Source: Mimachlamys varia
Taxonomy: Eukaryota > Mollusca > Bivalvia > Pectinida > Pectinidae
NCBI GenBank assembly: GCA_947623455.1
Contig: OX392534.1
Location: 10,426,001-10,490,000, forward strand
Reading direction: 5' to 3'
DNA length: 64,000 bases
Of this stretch, positions 22,501 to 30,839 are shown in pieces. Each line of letters opens with the position of its first letter. Position 1 is the first letter of the stretch. The notes below the pieces were generated by a model, which saw only the letters and a list, made by a program, of their open reading frames with translations, was not told the DNA's origin and searched no databases. A program made the translations under genes and the position numbers.

Positions 22501-24493
22501 ACGCATCCACATAGTATACACCGGGAGGCCGTCCTTGAATTACCCTAGCTGTTGATAATAGGACATAAATATAACCAAACCAAACCAAATCGAAGTTGAT
22601 GATGATAACGATATAATTAGTCCAAGTATACTGATTCAAAGATAAACTGCTTCGAAGTTTTATCAGTTTGGGTCAACTCATTTCAAGTTAAGATCCCACC
22701 CTCAAATAGAAATTCAAGTAAAACTAGTATACTACAATATATATTCCGTTTGATAGGGCTCACTATTGAAGACGTGGAGTACTATGTGAAGTACAATGTA
22801 ACACATCATTTCAGCAGATTGCTGAATATTGATTTAAATACGTGAATGTTACATGCGGATAAAACAGGAAACAGCAATGCATGAATACATGTCAAAGTAA
22901 CTATCAACATATAGGACGTATTTTAAAATGGAACGTGTTAAAAGAAAATACAGAACTAATTACAAGAATGTATATATTTGGGCACAATTTGTCACCAATA
23001 TCACCATTTAAGTATTTCTGTCTATGAAACATAGGACTGATTGTTTCACAAGTCACTGTAGGACTGTTGGATTGTATTTTCTAGGATACAAAGAGGTTCC
23101 GAAGTCACCGGCCGGAAGGATTGTTGTCTGCATGTGGTTTAGTTTCATCTTCTTCATGATCATCGCCTACACCGCTAACCTCACCGCCTTGCTCCTGGCA
23201 AGGGGCTCAGATCAACCTCTTGTTCCTTTCAAGACATTCCACGAGTTGGCAGCACAAACTCAAACCTCTTATGGAACTAGGCAAAATGTACATCTGCTAA
23301 ACAAGCTGAGAGATTCCAATGACCCGGTCTATCAAAAGATATTGGCCTACATGAGCCTCGTCGACAACAACTTCCAAACCATTGACGATGCTTTGAAAAA
23401 AATACGAGATTCTCCCAAAGGGTATGCCGCCATAGTGGAGAATACGGAAGCTGACTATATTGCGTCCAGAAACTGTGACCTGATGGTGGTGGGAGAATTA
23501 ATAGGTCTCAGCCAGATTGGATTTGCATGCAGTAAGACCACCACAGGCCTATGTAACGAGCTCTCTGAGGCTATAAGGGAAATGCGAGAGGATGGGGAGA
23601 TGTATTTACTGTACAACAAATGGTTCAAGAAGAATGGAGGATGTCAGGAAGCTAACTTAGACGACTATACCAGCAGAGAGGAGACTGCAAAGATCACAAC
23701 CAAGCCACTCTCGCTCGCAGACATGTCACTTGCGTTTGTAGTACTCCTGTTTGGGCTTATTATCGGAGCTATTCTACTGGTAGTCGAGATTCTTGTACAC
23801 AGATACAGGAAAAAGGTAAGTTATATTAGTTACAACCTCGTGTATCAAAATGATGCATGTCTTATAAACGGTATGAGTTATTGCTAATAATACAACGAAT
23901 TGTGAACTGTATACACACGTATGAAATGTATGAATATACGGTATAGTCATTCATGGTAGTACAATTTCAGTATGTTTGTGTCCTGTGTGTTTAAGGCTTT
24001 TTTCGCATTCCATTGCTGCTGATTGTAACTGTCATTTGAAAATAACAGACATATGCTGTAGATTTTAATTCACTTTCATGCTAAAGTATCAATTTCATTG
24101 AACACAAACATTAATAAGCGTTAATATGAATAACGCAAAACGTCATCAACTTACCACATTAAATCATAATAATTTCAAGATGTATAAGATATATTGCATG
24201 TCATGTGTTACCTATGTGTACTACGTTTGGAGCAGTCTTAACATAGCCGAGCCTGTATATCTGTTCCCTCTGACAATATACCATCTATGTCAGTAAACCA
24301 AGTTATATGACCTTATCAAGCTATAAGTATTTGTGGCTCACAATGAATGTATAATTGTTTATTTGTTTGATTGAAGAAGGCAAGCAGAAATATGGAGCCA
24401 GTGCGCATGACAGCTGCTAACGGACGTGGCCAATCGGAGACGGCGGAAAACGACGAAAGCGACAAGGCGCCAATAGCTGCGGCGGAACCATGA
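4467..24493 (+). CDS. ionotropic glutamate receptor subunit lacking the amino-terminal domain (7-exon model)
   Basis: Ligand-gated cation channel subunit of the plasma membrane. Exons: 4467-4526 (tentative), 19118-19153, 19545-19727, 21008-21142, 21857-22061, 23085-23815, 24377-24493; all phases agree and the product is about 488 aa. Order: signal peptide (1-21), S1 ligand-binding half (about 27-138), M1 (146-168, then KFSPSEW), re-entrant pore loop (190-207), M3 with the AYTANLTAL version of the SYTANLAAF gate (234-242), S2 (about 248-410), M4 (about 418-447), and a short tail. Ligand residues by alignment to GluA2 (from memory): Tyr75, Pro101, Arg108 and Glu325 are kept; Thr480 is Ile103; Ser654/Thr655 are His276/Leu277. 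The Q/R site is Trp205. Length and layout resemble vertebrate kainate-binding proteins, but an undetected N-terminal domain encoded within the 14.6-kb first intron is not excluded. Confidence 0.9.
4530..6050 (+). other. intronic AT-rich sequence, no gene seen
   Basis: Interval between the signal-peptide exon and the coding-like island at 6070. It contains short TA microsatellites and no splice-bounded open island. Confidence 0.5.
6070..6321 (+). CDS. coding-like island, single membrane segment then stop; unrecognised
   Basis: From about 6079 to 6250 the frame shows strong G/C in third positions, unlike the AT-rich surroundings. It encodes a hydrophobic helix (CILIGVPLFTVYLSV, then LYWGGVILYQM) followed by a Tyr/Pro-rich segment and a stop at 6319-6321. 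There is no ATG at its start. The only nearby acceptor-like AG (aaag|gag) has a poor pyrimidine tract and demands phase 2, so it does not follow the 4467-4526 exon. It could be the last exon of an unknown membrane protein or a gene fragment. Confidence 0.35.
   Translation, partial: QRSTVRCILIGVPLFTVYLSVTLYWGGVILYQMTPRYQSYQALPAYRVPHALPRSDNDVSSVYRSLSLQQTRSTFITTRSSQT
6330..6890. other. no gene seen
   Basis: AT-rich sequence with short open frames only. Confidence 0.5.
7005..7748. repeat. minisatellite, ~30-bp unit
   Basis: About 25 imperfect copies of 'ctgtgctggagacagggtat' plus 'gttggtgtat', with variant lengths where 'tgtgtgtac' is inserted. Because the unit is close to a multiple of three and poor in stops, it opens long spurious frames on both strands (for example 7137-7802 minus). 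These are not genes. Confidence 0.95.
8135..8530 (+). repeat. ~62-bp tandem repeats in LTR U3
   Basis: Around six units based on 'aggtatgaagtcatttaggg', 'atctggtttataaatagcta' and 'gaaggtcaatctgaggactt'. The first units are close copies and the last are diverged. Repeated blocks at this place upstream of the TATA box may act as an LTR enhancer. Duplicated in the 3' LTR at 13115-13510. Confidence 0.85.
8623..8630 (+). promoter_or_regulatory. LTR TATA box
   Basis: TATATAAA in 'gcctatataaagggctg', about 440 bp upstream of the LTR AATAAA; the expected place for the retrotransposon promoter. Confidence 0.6.
9069..9074 (+). terminator. LTR polyadenylation signal
   Basis: AATAAA in the downstream part of the 5' LTR, copied in the 3' LTR near 14050. 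It would define the end of R. If used, the sense-oriented element could truncate receptor transcripts crossing this intron. Confidence 0.55.
9195..9211 (+). promoter_or_regulatory. primer binding site, tRNA-Leu type
   Basis: TGGTGTCAGAAGTGGGA begins 3 nt after the LTR end. It is complementary to the CCA-tailed 3' end of animal tRNA-Leu with one mismatch (…CAGGAG… expected). This sets the element's orientation as plus. Confidence 0.8.
9300..9509 (+). pseudogene. Cys-rich secreted-like short ORF in LTR element
   Basis: From ATG at 9303 a 68-codon frame starts with a hydrophobic leader (MVWIVCLLVSVQKSVVC) and has several Cys residues. The similarity of coding character seems to continue in another frame until about 9690, as if a frameshift had broken a longer reading frame. 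The family is not recognised. It may be a captured host fragment within the internal region. Confidence 0.3.
9690..11220 (+). other. internal region of LTR element, no intact ORF
   Basis: All six frames are broken by stops at ordinary density. No retroviral-type motif (zinc knuckle, DTG protease, YxDD) was found by eye. Confidence 0.6.
11221..11718 (+). CDS. 165-aa coiled-coil ORF of the LTR element
   Basis: The only intact long frame in the element, clearly more GC-rich than its surroundings. It has an acidic N-terminal part, then from about residue 55 to 130 a heptad-like helical region (LATRLTNLEAKMSKVETLQ, continuing VQTIQQV...), and a Pro/Gln-rich C-terminus. There is no zinc knuckle. 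It could be a Gag-like or accessory packaging protein, or a captured host sequence. The start is the first ATG after an upstream stop. Function unknown. Confidence 0.5.
   Translation: MDLLQKSLGTPLMDEHINDFPFSPVSDTDTELEHTVAPEPAIANSMHFEPPAGSTVVTLVTFLEGLATRLTNLEAKMSKVETLQVQTIQQVRSSEEHVLMYQQTLTNTILKDVQKVMGNVKKLKSNQSLSPDLAEYLWSMVDQTTAHLTKIGGPRPAQSDPPQSQ
11720..12857 (+). other. 3' internal region of LTR element
   Basis: AT-rich, with two local duplications: 'gtgagaagtgttccttgtgg' twice near 11854-11905, and an ~85-bp block around 'ttaacttttatgtc' at 12385-12470 and 12500-12590. The purine stretch gcgggagatat just before 12858 is a weak polypurine tract. No coding frame. Confidence 0.6.
12858..14172 (+). 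repeat. 3' LTR (1,315 bp)
   Basis: Copy of 7876-9191 with two differences by eye. It ends ...gtaaca and is followed by the taac target duplication. Confidence 0.93.
14180..14760. other. no clear gene
   Basis: Mostly AT-rich. A short GC-richer patch at 14463-14560 is open in both directions but lacks convincing splice sites or family similarity. Confidence 0.5.
14770..15610. repeat. minisatellite, ~58-62-bp unit, interrupted
   Basis: About 12 copies of a unit containing 'gacacagaccaggtaattct', 'gtgtcagaccctgtgtatcc' and 'agtacgatagagagaga', with a variable GA microsatellite inside each unit. The array is split by the palindromic MITE at 15208-15396. The long minus frames here are repeat artefacts. 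Confidence 0.95.
15208..15396. mobile_element. 189-bp palindromic MITE inserted in minisatellite
   Basis: Nearly perfect full-length palindrome: the left arm starts ccctggtttcatcaa and contains 'ctccataggaaagcattaca'; the right arm is its inverse, ending ttgatgaaaccgggg. Flanked by ccagg direct repeats (15203-15207 and 15397-15401) that together rebuild an intact minisatellite unit, so the empty site is known. Confidence 0.88.
15620..16620. other. no clear gene
   Basis: Mixed composition, with a GC-richer patch around 15890-16080. Overlapping short frames on both strands have no consistent splice framing. Confidence 0.5.
16628..17184. mobile_element. dispersed repeat with 157-bp terminal palindrome, copy 1
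   Basis: Starts 'ttctctcatatctcgccatg' and contains a cacgcgacgtgacgtcac palindrome, then a large hairpin at 17024-17180: 'aagactctttcat', 'ggatagggatattcca' and 'cacaaaatgtggt' are each inverted in the right arm. Further copies are at 43436-43805 and 63473-63950 (diverged). No coding capacity: a MITE-like family. Confidence 0.8.
17024..17180. repeat. long palindrome (~72-bp arms)
   Basis: Arms 17024-17096 and 17108-17180 pair almost throughout around the loop 'tcggcaagcctc'. Part of the dispersed element described at 16628. Confidence 0.85.
17764..17871 (-). CDS. possible minus-strand first exon, unrecognised
   Basis: ATG at 17871, then 36 codons of polar, Arg/Gln/Glu-rich sequence (SSPPREDRQGSVRQRQTDEL ...) to a good donor TCT|gtacgt at 17763. 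The base composition is coding-like and unlike its surroundings. If real it starts a gene nested antisense in the receptor intron. No following exon was identified. Confidence 0.25.
17880..18950. other. intronic AT-rich sequence
   Basis: No gene seen. A segment at about 18595-18705 ('gcatcactgaagagtcctag' then 'gaggacgaaat') resembles a sequence I remember as repeated in bivalve genomes (the 3' end of a retroposon). Kept as a weak note. Confidence 0.4.
18955..19100. repeat. three ~58-bp tandem units
   Basis: 'gctgacatagttaggcattt' and 'cacctttaattac' recur three times, the last copy ending at the polypyrimidine tract of the receptor exon at 19118. Confidence 0.8.
19118..19153 (+). CDS. iGluR exon 2 (start of S1)
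   Basis: 36-nt exon between tttatag and gtaagt. It encodes AQGRTYKVVTLL in phase 0, the beta-strand that opens the ligand-binding domain (compare 'GRTL.VTT.LE.P'). Confidence 0.85.
19545..19727 (+). CDS. iGluR exon 3 (S1)
   Basis: Acceptor ttttag, donor ggg|gtaagt, 61 codons, phase 0-0. It encodes SPPWVMES, the GFMMDLIEKV helix, FNYTL, the KDGKYG loop (Tyr75 corresponds to the GluA2 Tyr450 that stacks on the ligand) and NWDGAIGELVAG. Strong family match. Confidence 0.95.
19728..20860 (+). other. iGluR intron 3, first part
   Basis: AT-rich. Two short near-repeats 'gaaaggagtattctcac' / 'gaatggagtattctcac' with 'aatgttaatactc' at 19770-19840. No gene seen. Confidence 0.6.
20828..21018 (+). repeat. 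72-bp triplication of intron end plus exon start
   Basis: Three copies of intron 3' end + AG + first 33 nt of exon 4: exon-like starts at 20864, 20936 and 21008, spaced exactly 72 bp. The two upstream copies continue from 'atgataacg' into 'tttattttattatataattt' and the next acceptor. The 72-bp unit is open in the receptor's frame (24 codons), so upstream acceptors would add 24 or 48 residues without a frameshift. Confidence 0.92.
21008..21142 (+). CDS. iGluR exon 4 (S1, ligand Arg)
   Basis: Acceptor ctgtccag, donor aag|gtgagt, 45 codons, phase 0-0. It encodes DAQIAAVPMITTEKRKTAVD, then FSRPIMNSG and ILIKKP. It aligns without gaps to '[20 protein letters not shown]'. Arg108 (glutamate alpha-carboxylate) and Pro101 are kept; the Thr480 position is Ile. 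Confidence 0.95.
21299..21372. repeat. perfect hairpin, ~30-bp stem
   Basis: 'caatcgggaaccgtcggcac' plus 'tttccgtaa' is inverted exactly at 21343-21372 around a ~15-nt loop. Lies in receptor intron 4. Probably a tiny foldback element. Confidence 0.85.
21380..21542. mobile_element. pogo/Tigger-like MITE with TA flanks
   Basis: Left end (t)agtcaaacctcgttatcgcgaa; the right end reverse-complements to cagtcggacgtcgttatctcgaa. Flanking TA dinucleotides (21380-21381 and 21541-21542). TIRs beginning CAGTC..ACCTCGTTAT fit pogo-type Tc1/mariner relatives. No transposase inside. Confidence 0.7.
21857..22061 (+). CDS. iGluR exon 5 (M1 and pore loop)
   Basis: Acceptor tttacag, donor caag|gtaagc, 68 codons plus 1 nt. 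It encodes M1 (LPVWIMVVVISWLMGAVLII), KFSPSEW, an acidic linker, and the pore loop NNAFFFVHSTLTWQ. The pore loop aligns without gaps to 'NSFWFGVGALMQQG'; the Q/R position is Trp205 and the following Gln is kept. Confidence 0.95.
22148..22590 (+). mobile_element. tRNA-derived SINE
   Basis: Head with a pol III A-box-like gtggtgcagtggacagcgc and a B-box-like gggttctgtccc about 100 bp later, then a ~300-bp body and an AACC-type tail (ataaccaaaccaaaccaaat). Structure and tail are typical of SINEs. The family is not assigned and a target duplication was not found. The 97-codon frame at 22255 is part of it and is not a gene. Confidence 0.65.
23085..23815 (+). CDS. iGluR exon 6 (M3, S2, M4)
   Basis: Acceptor tttctag, donor aag|gtaagt, 2 nt plus 243 codons. 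It encodes YKEVPKSPAGRIVV, M3 with IIAYTANLTALLL, then S2 with TSYGTRQNVHLLNKL, VENTEADYI (Glu325, equivalent to GluA2 Glu705), NCDLMVVGE, and M4 (LAFVVLLFGLIIGAILLVVE) followed by HRYRKK. At the GluA2 Ser654/Thr655 positions it has His276/Leu277. Unusually, the whole second half of the receptor is one exon. Confidence 0.96.
24377..24493 (+). CDS. iGluR last exon (cytoplasmic tail)
   Basis: The acceptor is a NAGNAG pair (gaag|aag|gca), so a Lys is optional. It encodes a 37-38-residue hydrophilic tail ending SDKAPIAAAEP and stop tga at 24491-24493. Phase 0 continues from exon 6. There is no obvious PDZ-binding C-terminus. Confidence 0.8.
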   Translation, partial: KASRNMEPVRMTAANGRGQSETAENDESDKAPIAAAEP

Positions 24494-24726
24494 TATTCAC
24501 GCACATGCGCTGTGCTATGGACCGTATGACACATGACAAAGAAAGTTGGGTACAATGCTTGGATCATAAACATTCTATTGTTTCAGCGTTAAGTCTGTGA
24601 GAAAGTCTAAATTAGAGTGTATCATCACCACACCAGCTATTGTTAATTGTGCTTTGTGGATAAAGTGCGTTAGATATATATTCCGGGATAAAGGAATGAG
24701 GGAAAGCGCCACCAACGACTTTTTCT

Positions 24727-24732
24727 AATAAA
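24727..24732 (+). terminator. iGluR polyadenylation signal
   Basis: AATAAA 234 bp after the stop codon, the first canonical signal downstream. Confidence 0.6.
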
Positions 24733-25689
24733 TTCTATTCAATAGTGCTATTTCAAACAAGACGATAGTAATATTTGTGCTAACATTATTGCGAGTGTCC
24801 AAGTAAACGAATGGGACCAGTTATTTTCTATCAAAAACCTGTGTAGAGTTACTCTGTTGTCCACTCTCGACAATCATTAATAATTATGGTTACAAAACCG
24901 AACCGAATATCGAATTAATGTGTTATGTAAAATTGGAACTACGACGGTAGATTCTGATCAGCATTGTTTTCGTTATATTGTCCATCCAGAAAGAAAGCAT
25001 AAAAGTGAGACAAAACAAATATATGCAGATTTATAAGATACATAGATGAGGAGTCCAGAGTATCGGACAGGCCAAGCCAGATATTGCACAGGTGTATTTA
25101 TGGTAATGTATAATATAACCCTATCTCAAGGGACCACTTCCTAATCGGGTTAGTAACATGGGATACGATACACATAGTTATTCCATTGGATAAAAACACA
25201 TCAGTCTTTTGGCAATGTGTGAAATATTGGACAGCTTCTTTGCACCTGGACTATCATGGGAAATTTCCACACGAAGAAGTTATTTTGATGTAATGAAAAA
25301 AATCCAATATTAATACAAAAAATATTATTTAAGAAAATCGAAAAGGGTCTCTAAATTTCGACTATATAGAACATGTGTTTATGTGATCAACGACAACGGG
25401 ACATGTTTATATTACTAATCATGGTATAATATATTGATAGTACGAGAATCTGTTTATGTTGTACATGTAAATAATCTAATGTATGTATTTGTAATAAGGC
25501 TATATATATGTCAGTTAAAACAATGTTTTATTGTATTTGGAGTTATGTATCTCACTTATATGTTGTCCATACAAATATGTGTTTACCTGGCAATGGATAG
25601 CCGCAATGTGAAATGGTTAAACGGGAGTGTTCCCAAGAATAGAATGGCGGGTATGGTGTCTTCATTTTGACTAAAACATCAGAAAGGTA

Positions 25690-26085
25690 TCTCCCAAATT
25701 CTGGCAAATACAATACAGCATATGTTGAACGAACCTAAATGAAAAATGGTACAACTTGATAAGATAAACCTGAAAAATGGACCACCATAATAAGTGATAG
25801 TCTAAATATTGGTAGTAAGACAACTGGATAAGTGGTGGCTCGAAAATGTGAAACAGGATAAGAAGGAGTTTGATAGCAAATAATTCCATAAGGGACGGCT
25901 CGACGATGGGTTAAGATAAGTGTTTGTTTGATAGTGTGGCAGGCGGATACGTGATGGCTCTACAATGGAACAACATGATCAGTGCTAGTTCGATAGATGG
26001 ACAACCTGATATGTGGTGCATTGAGAGTGGAACAAGATAAGTGTTAGTTTGTTAGTGGATAAGTGGGATGACAAGATTAATGTCG
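25690..26085. repeat. degenerate ~80-bp tandem repeat
   Basis: Recurring 'gataagtggtggctcgaaaa', 'aacaagataagtgttagttt' and related phrases at rough 80-bp spacing with heavy divergence. Confidence 0.5.
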
Positions 26086-29000
26086 ACTAGATATTAGTTG
26101 GTAGGATGATCCATTTCTGGATAGTGGGAGATGGCTGGGTAGTATGTCATGGTAACACTGCCAGAGGAAATATTTTCATCTTTTTTTGTTGACCACTCGA
26201 TAAATATTCTATCAAACCCCTTTTTCATGGAATGTATAGCATTAGATTTATTCACAAAATAAACTCCGCATTTTATACAATTTTGCATGTACCTATCATT
26301 CGTAAGGTTGACAAAGAAAATGTCCGCTTTATACAGGACAAATGGTCGAAGTAGCTAATTCTAATTATAGCTTTATTCATTATAGCCGCATCCTGATACA
26401 GGTCAATTTACCTGAAAAATAGTAAATAAATACTGTTTGGCATAAATATGTTACATCTGTAATCTTGAAGACAGTTGCCATGGTAACAACCAGCCAGACA
26501 ATACATATTCATTTATCACCGCTATCCGCCGGTCTGTGATCAAGTTTCTTATTCTTGACGGTAGATATTAACGGATTGCTTGGTAGATGTGTCTGTTTGA
26601 ATCGTTATGTAGATATGGGATGTAAAATGATGATAAATACATTCACAAAATTCATACAGTAAAGTGAATCAATTTTTTGTTTCAAATGCCCGTTATCATT
26701 TGTAGCAATCTAGACTGAGGTATTTCAGTGATATTATAACAAGGCGACTCAACAGCAGTCTGCTACACTAATTTATTTTAAATGTTTGAGGAGTTATGTT
26801 CTGGTACGTTAAATTATGTTTTTAAACTGTGTAAAATTACTTATATAATGTCTTAACAAAAGTGTCTTATCCCCTTTTTCTACAACGTTTCTTATGCCAA
26901 ACGTATAATTAGATGTGGTTATAATGTAACAATTATGTGTTATGCTAACACACTTACAAAGGTTTGCTTTATAAAAACACACGTTCAGATATAGTTTGAT
27001 CTGTGTACGTTCATGTGTTTTCACATTAATATGTTCATTTAAAGATATGTTTATATTTTGAACGTGAATCAAGTGTGAGAATAATTGATTATTGGTATGT
27101 AATATCTGTACATTACATGTGTGTATGTGTCTGAAATATCAAGTGCTAACATAATATAGATAATTTCGCTAAATAATATTTATTAAGTATTATGAGCATG
27201 ATGTCTGAAAAATAACGCTCCATTTAAGTATTGTTTTCAAAGCATCATAATTTTATGCATATTGTTTAAATTAACCGTCTAAGTACATTGTAAATCCGTA
27301 ATTTCTGTCAATATGTCATGCATGCTGTAAAATGAATAAAATAATAAAACAGATATATTTTATTGAAATGTTTTCAAAAACACAATGATATACGGATTTA
27401 TATATGATATGTAAGTTATACTAATACCACATAAATGGACACTTAAACCAAAGTTTGTGCCTTTATGTTAAACAGTTAATCCTAGAGGGACGTATTTATA
27501 CAAATTGTAAAATTTTGCTGATGGTGTGCTCATTACCTACGGAGGCAATTCGATATGAATTATATTCAAAATGGATTACACTAATTAAACAGTACATATA
27601 CCTGGACATTTGACAATTTTTATAAATACATGACTGGTTACACTTTAATGGTAAAACGATAGTTTTGTGTAGACTAGTGTCTTCCAAGATTCCCATAATG
27701 GGATCGTCCAGTGATACCTCTAGCGATTCTCTTGATAGCTTTTTAGGGTATTTACAATTGTAGTTGTTATTATGATAAAAAAGGTGATGATACTTTATCA
27801 ATATCGTTACAACGAAACCTTTATAAAACACTTCCTGTAACACACAATGACGTGTAGTAGTTCCTTAATTTAATACTACAGTTGATTTCCGGATACTCCA
27901 CAAAGGGAAGGTTATTTTTAAGTACATACATGTATAAACCGGCAGATAACTTAATGTTTCCCCTGCTGTTTCAGTTTTAACTGATAGAGCGGTTTTCTAC
28001 GTATTTCCTAAGCGATTTAATAACAATGATGTATGGACATCACAATGTAACCCATTTCCGTCTGAGATATTCAATACACTGTACATTTGGTAAAACATCA
28101 ATTTTAACACATTTACTTAATACATATTAAAAACATTGTAAGCTGGTTTGCACGTCACAGCTTTACCCATTTTCCACACAATTATCTGACCAGCTGTGTT
28201 TGTTTTTGACAATACGTTACATGTTAATGATTGTATTACTTGAAACATCACAGCTCATTCATAGTTTTTAAAAACTTTGTAAATTTGTTACATTATAACA
28301 TAAATCATGAACGGCACACATAGTCGTGGTTTAACCATACACTTAACATATTTAAGATACATTACATTTGTTATCACGGAAGCAGACGGAACTCAAGAGC
28401 ACACAACACACTTTTTAAACGTATGTATGCTTCCGTTGTCATATCTCCCATAGACACACATACAATATATATATATAACTTCGAATATTTACAATATAAA
28501 ATGGCACTCTAGGACAATGTGTTCTGATTTGTATAACTTGTTAAATCAAAGACCAACTACGATTAATCACCTCCTTTATACATTTATCGCTTGTCTACAA
28601 ACCGGCCTGGTTGTGTCATATTAAACAAGCTAAATTAGTTTTTATTTATGTAATGTCCTCTTTGTGTCGTCATACTTTTGATTATAGACATGCTGTCGTC
28701 CATGTCAAACAAAACATAATAAAACATGAAATAAACGATGTGATTAATGTATACTTTAGCGAAGAACAACTTTTTTCATTTATAAAATCGATCATTTGAT
28801 AAAAAAAAATCATGGATTTCCTTCCATTAATAAGATTTAAAAACTAACAGATGTAGCCTCGCCAAATCAAAAACTGTCAGACTTGTTTATAAAGCTAAAG
28901 AATAAAAACACATATTACACATTGCACTTATAAAAAATCGATGCATATTGGAAAATAATAACATCAAGAAAAGAAAACTGAGGAAACAAAAATTTAGGAT

Positions 29001-29464
29001 AAAATCAAAATCACCAATCATTAGACGATAAATGAATGTTTTTGTCGCTTCTACGGACACGAGTTCATAGTAACAAATGTTTAATGTGTCCACCATACAC
29101 ACACATCTCCCTGATAGATCATAAGGTTTCTCTTTATGCCTGCTGTTAAACGTTTATGCTGTACTAAGTTGTTTTGTGTGTGCCAGAAAACGTGTAATGA
29201 ACATTCGTTACTGTGACCTAGTAGAAACCCTGTGATTTTATGATACAAATCGGTTCGTACATTCATGGTACTTATGAGAGGGGCGCTGTTATGTTACTTA
29301 TACAATGTAAGAAGGGAGACAAATAGGTATACAGCTTACCTACATTATTATATGTATGTATATGTAAATGTATTTGCAGGTATGTTACTATTGGGGGAGG
29401 CGACTGGTTTGTAACTACTGAAGGGGGTGGGGGCGTTCTTATCTTACTAAAAAAAAACGGCGGC

Positions 29465-29690
29465 AGGTATGTTACTTTTATGGATAGATAAGTATGTTAC
29501 TTTTAACGACTGACATGTATGTTACTTTTATGGATAGATAAGTATGTTACTTTTAACGACTGACATGTATGTTACTTTTATGGATAGATAAGTATGTTGC
29601 TTTTAACGACTGACATGTATGTTACTTTTATGGAGAGACAGCTATGTTACTATTAAGGACAGACAGGAATGTTACTATTAAGAAGAAGCG
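29465..29690. repeat. 50-bp minisatellite
   Basis: Units 'gttacttttatggatagata' + 'agtatgttacttttaacgac' + 'tgacatgtat' repeat at exactly 50-bp spacing three times, then degrade. Confidence 0.92.
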
Positions 29691-30293
29691 CCTCGTAAGA
29701 TAATACTGAGGAGGGGGGATTTTTAATAGTTAGATAATTATGGTATTGGGAGGCTGGAATGTTACATAAACGTGAGATATAAGTTGTTTGTGAGGTGATA
29801 CTTTGGTAGACTTAAGATGTGAAACTGACAACTTGAGTCGGTGGTGGCTTGATGAGAGTCCTCGACATTCTTGATACTCAAGGACAAAATGTTTCTCATT
29901 CCTCTCTTAAAAACGCATGTGTAAATATGTATCATGACAAGAATTTTAAAAAGGGTGTGTGTAGTATAAGTAGTACACAGTCCATCTCAATTAACAACCA
30001 AGACAAAAAAAGTAACAATTTCAGTTCTGGTCTAAAACTTCAATGAGTAGGAAACAAAATACTTAGTATATGAAAACAAAAATACAAATACAAACTGTAG
30101 TAAAATACGTATACAAAAACACCAGACGTCAAACGTCATCACAGAACAGATTAAACACAAACTGATAAAATTGGCCTGAATCCTGTACATGATGACTGCT
30201 TGATAATGTGCCTTTCCTATATCATACATGTATTATGCTTGTATTACATGTCCATCATACCTTTTCATACCTATATCCTAACTGTATATTTCC

Positions 30294-30299
30294 TTTATT
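30294..30299 (-). terminator. possible GRAMD4 polyadenylation signal
   Basis: AATAAA on the minus strand (tttatt on plus), 325 bp downstream of the GRAMD4 stop codon. Confidence 0.4.
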
Positions 30300-30623
30300 A
30301 TACAGGTATCTTACACCTGCTGTCGTATCGTAACTCGTACACAACACGTACAGAAATATGTAAAGGACGTGGTGGGTTAATTTGGCCATAAAAACACAAC
30401 AATATAATAGTGCACGCTGGGAAAAGATTAATACTTCATTTCCCAAGGAAAAACATGGACACGTATATATACTGCAGACATATTTCCCATGCAGTAAAAC
30501 ATAAGACTTAGTGCTGACAACACAAAATATATCATCGCGATATATACCGCGATGATCCTATATCAGTTTTTAAAATGATGATAAATGTGTGTTGTACATG
30601 CTGAATAGTGTTTAGATTCAGCA

Positions 30624-30839
30624 TTAATCAGAATCGTAATACTCTGAAGCAAGGCTAAAGTTTCGGAATTTTTGTCCGCCGTTGTTTCTTTTCCTTAGTG
30701 TGATAGGTGATATGCCTGAATCATCTTGGTCTATTGATACCGGATCGCCGGTTGTCCATGGCAACATATTTTCAAGTCCCGTTTCCATAATGTGATCATA
30801 AGCCTCGTCCCTGTTCAGAATTCCACCGAAGATAAATGT
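30624..30839 (-). CDS. GRAMD4: GRAMD4 exon 17 (GRAM end, C-tail, stop)
   Basis: Acceptor ttttgcag, phase 0, 71 codons and stop taa (plus-strand tta at 30624-30626). TFIFGGILNRDEAYDHIM is the last strand and helix of the GRAM fold; a polar tail ends SEYYDSD. Confidence 0.95.
   Translation of the reverse strand, partial: TFIFGGILNRDEAYDHIMETGLENMLPWTTGDPVSIDQDDSGISPITLRKRNNGGQKFRNFSLASEYYDSD

Larger units (their letters stand above)
24750..30290. other. gene-poor AT-rich intergenic stretch
   Basis: No convincing exon. It contains a degenerate ~80-bp repeat (about 25690-26080, recurring 'ggataagtggtggctcg', 'aacaagataagtgttag'), a 50-bp minisatellite (29465-29690) and many short chance frames. 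A minus-strand patch at 27640-27740 is open and mildly coding-like but has no supporting splice structure. Confidence 0.6.

Noticed and set aside
22255..22548. 97-codon plus ORF
   Set aside because: Lies wholly within the SINE body; no protein similarity recognised.
22758..22800. Acceptor-like site and short coding-like sequence (GLTIEDVEYYVK) after the receptor pore exon
   Set aside because: No donor restores the phase required by exon 6, and direct splicing to 23085 gives the expected pore-to-M3 sequence.
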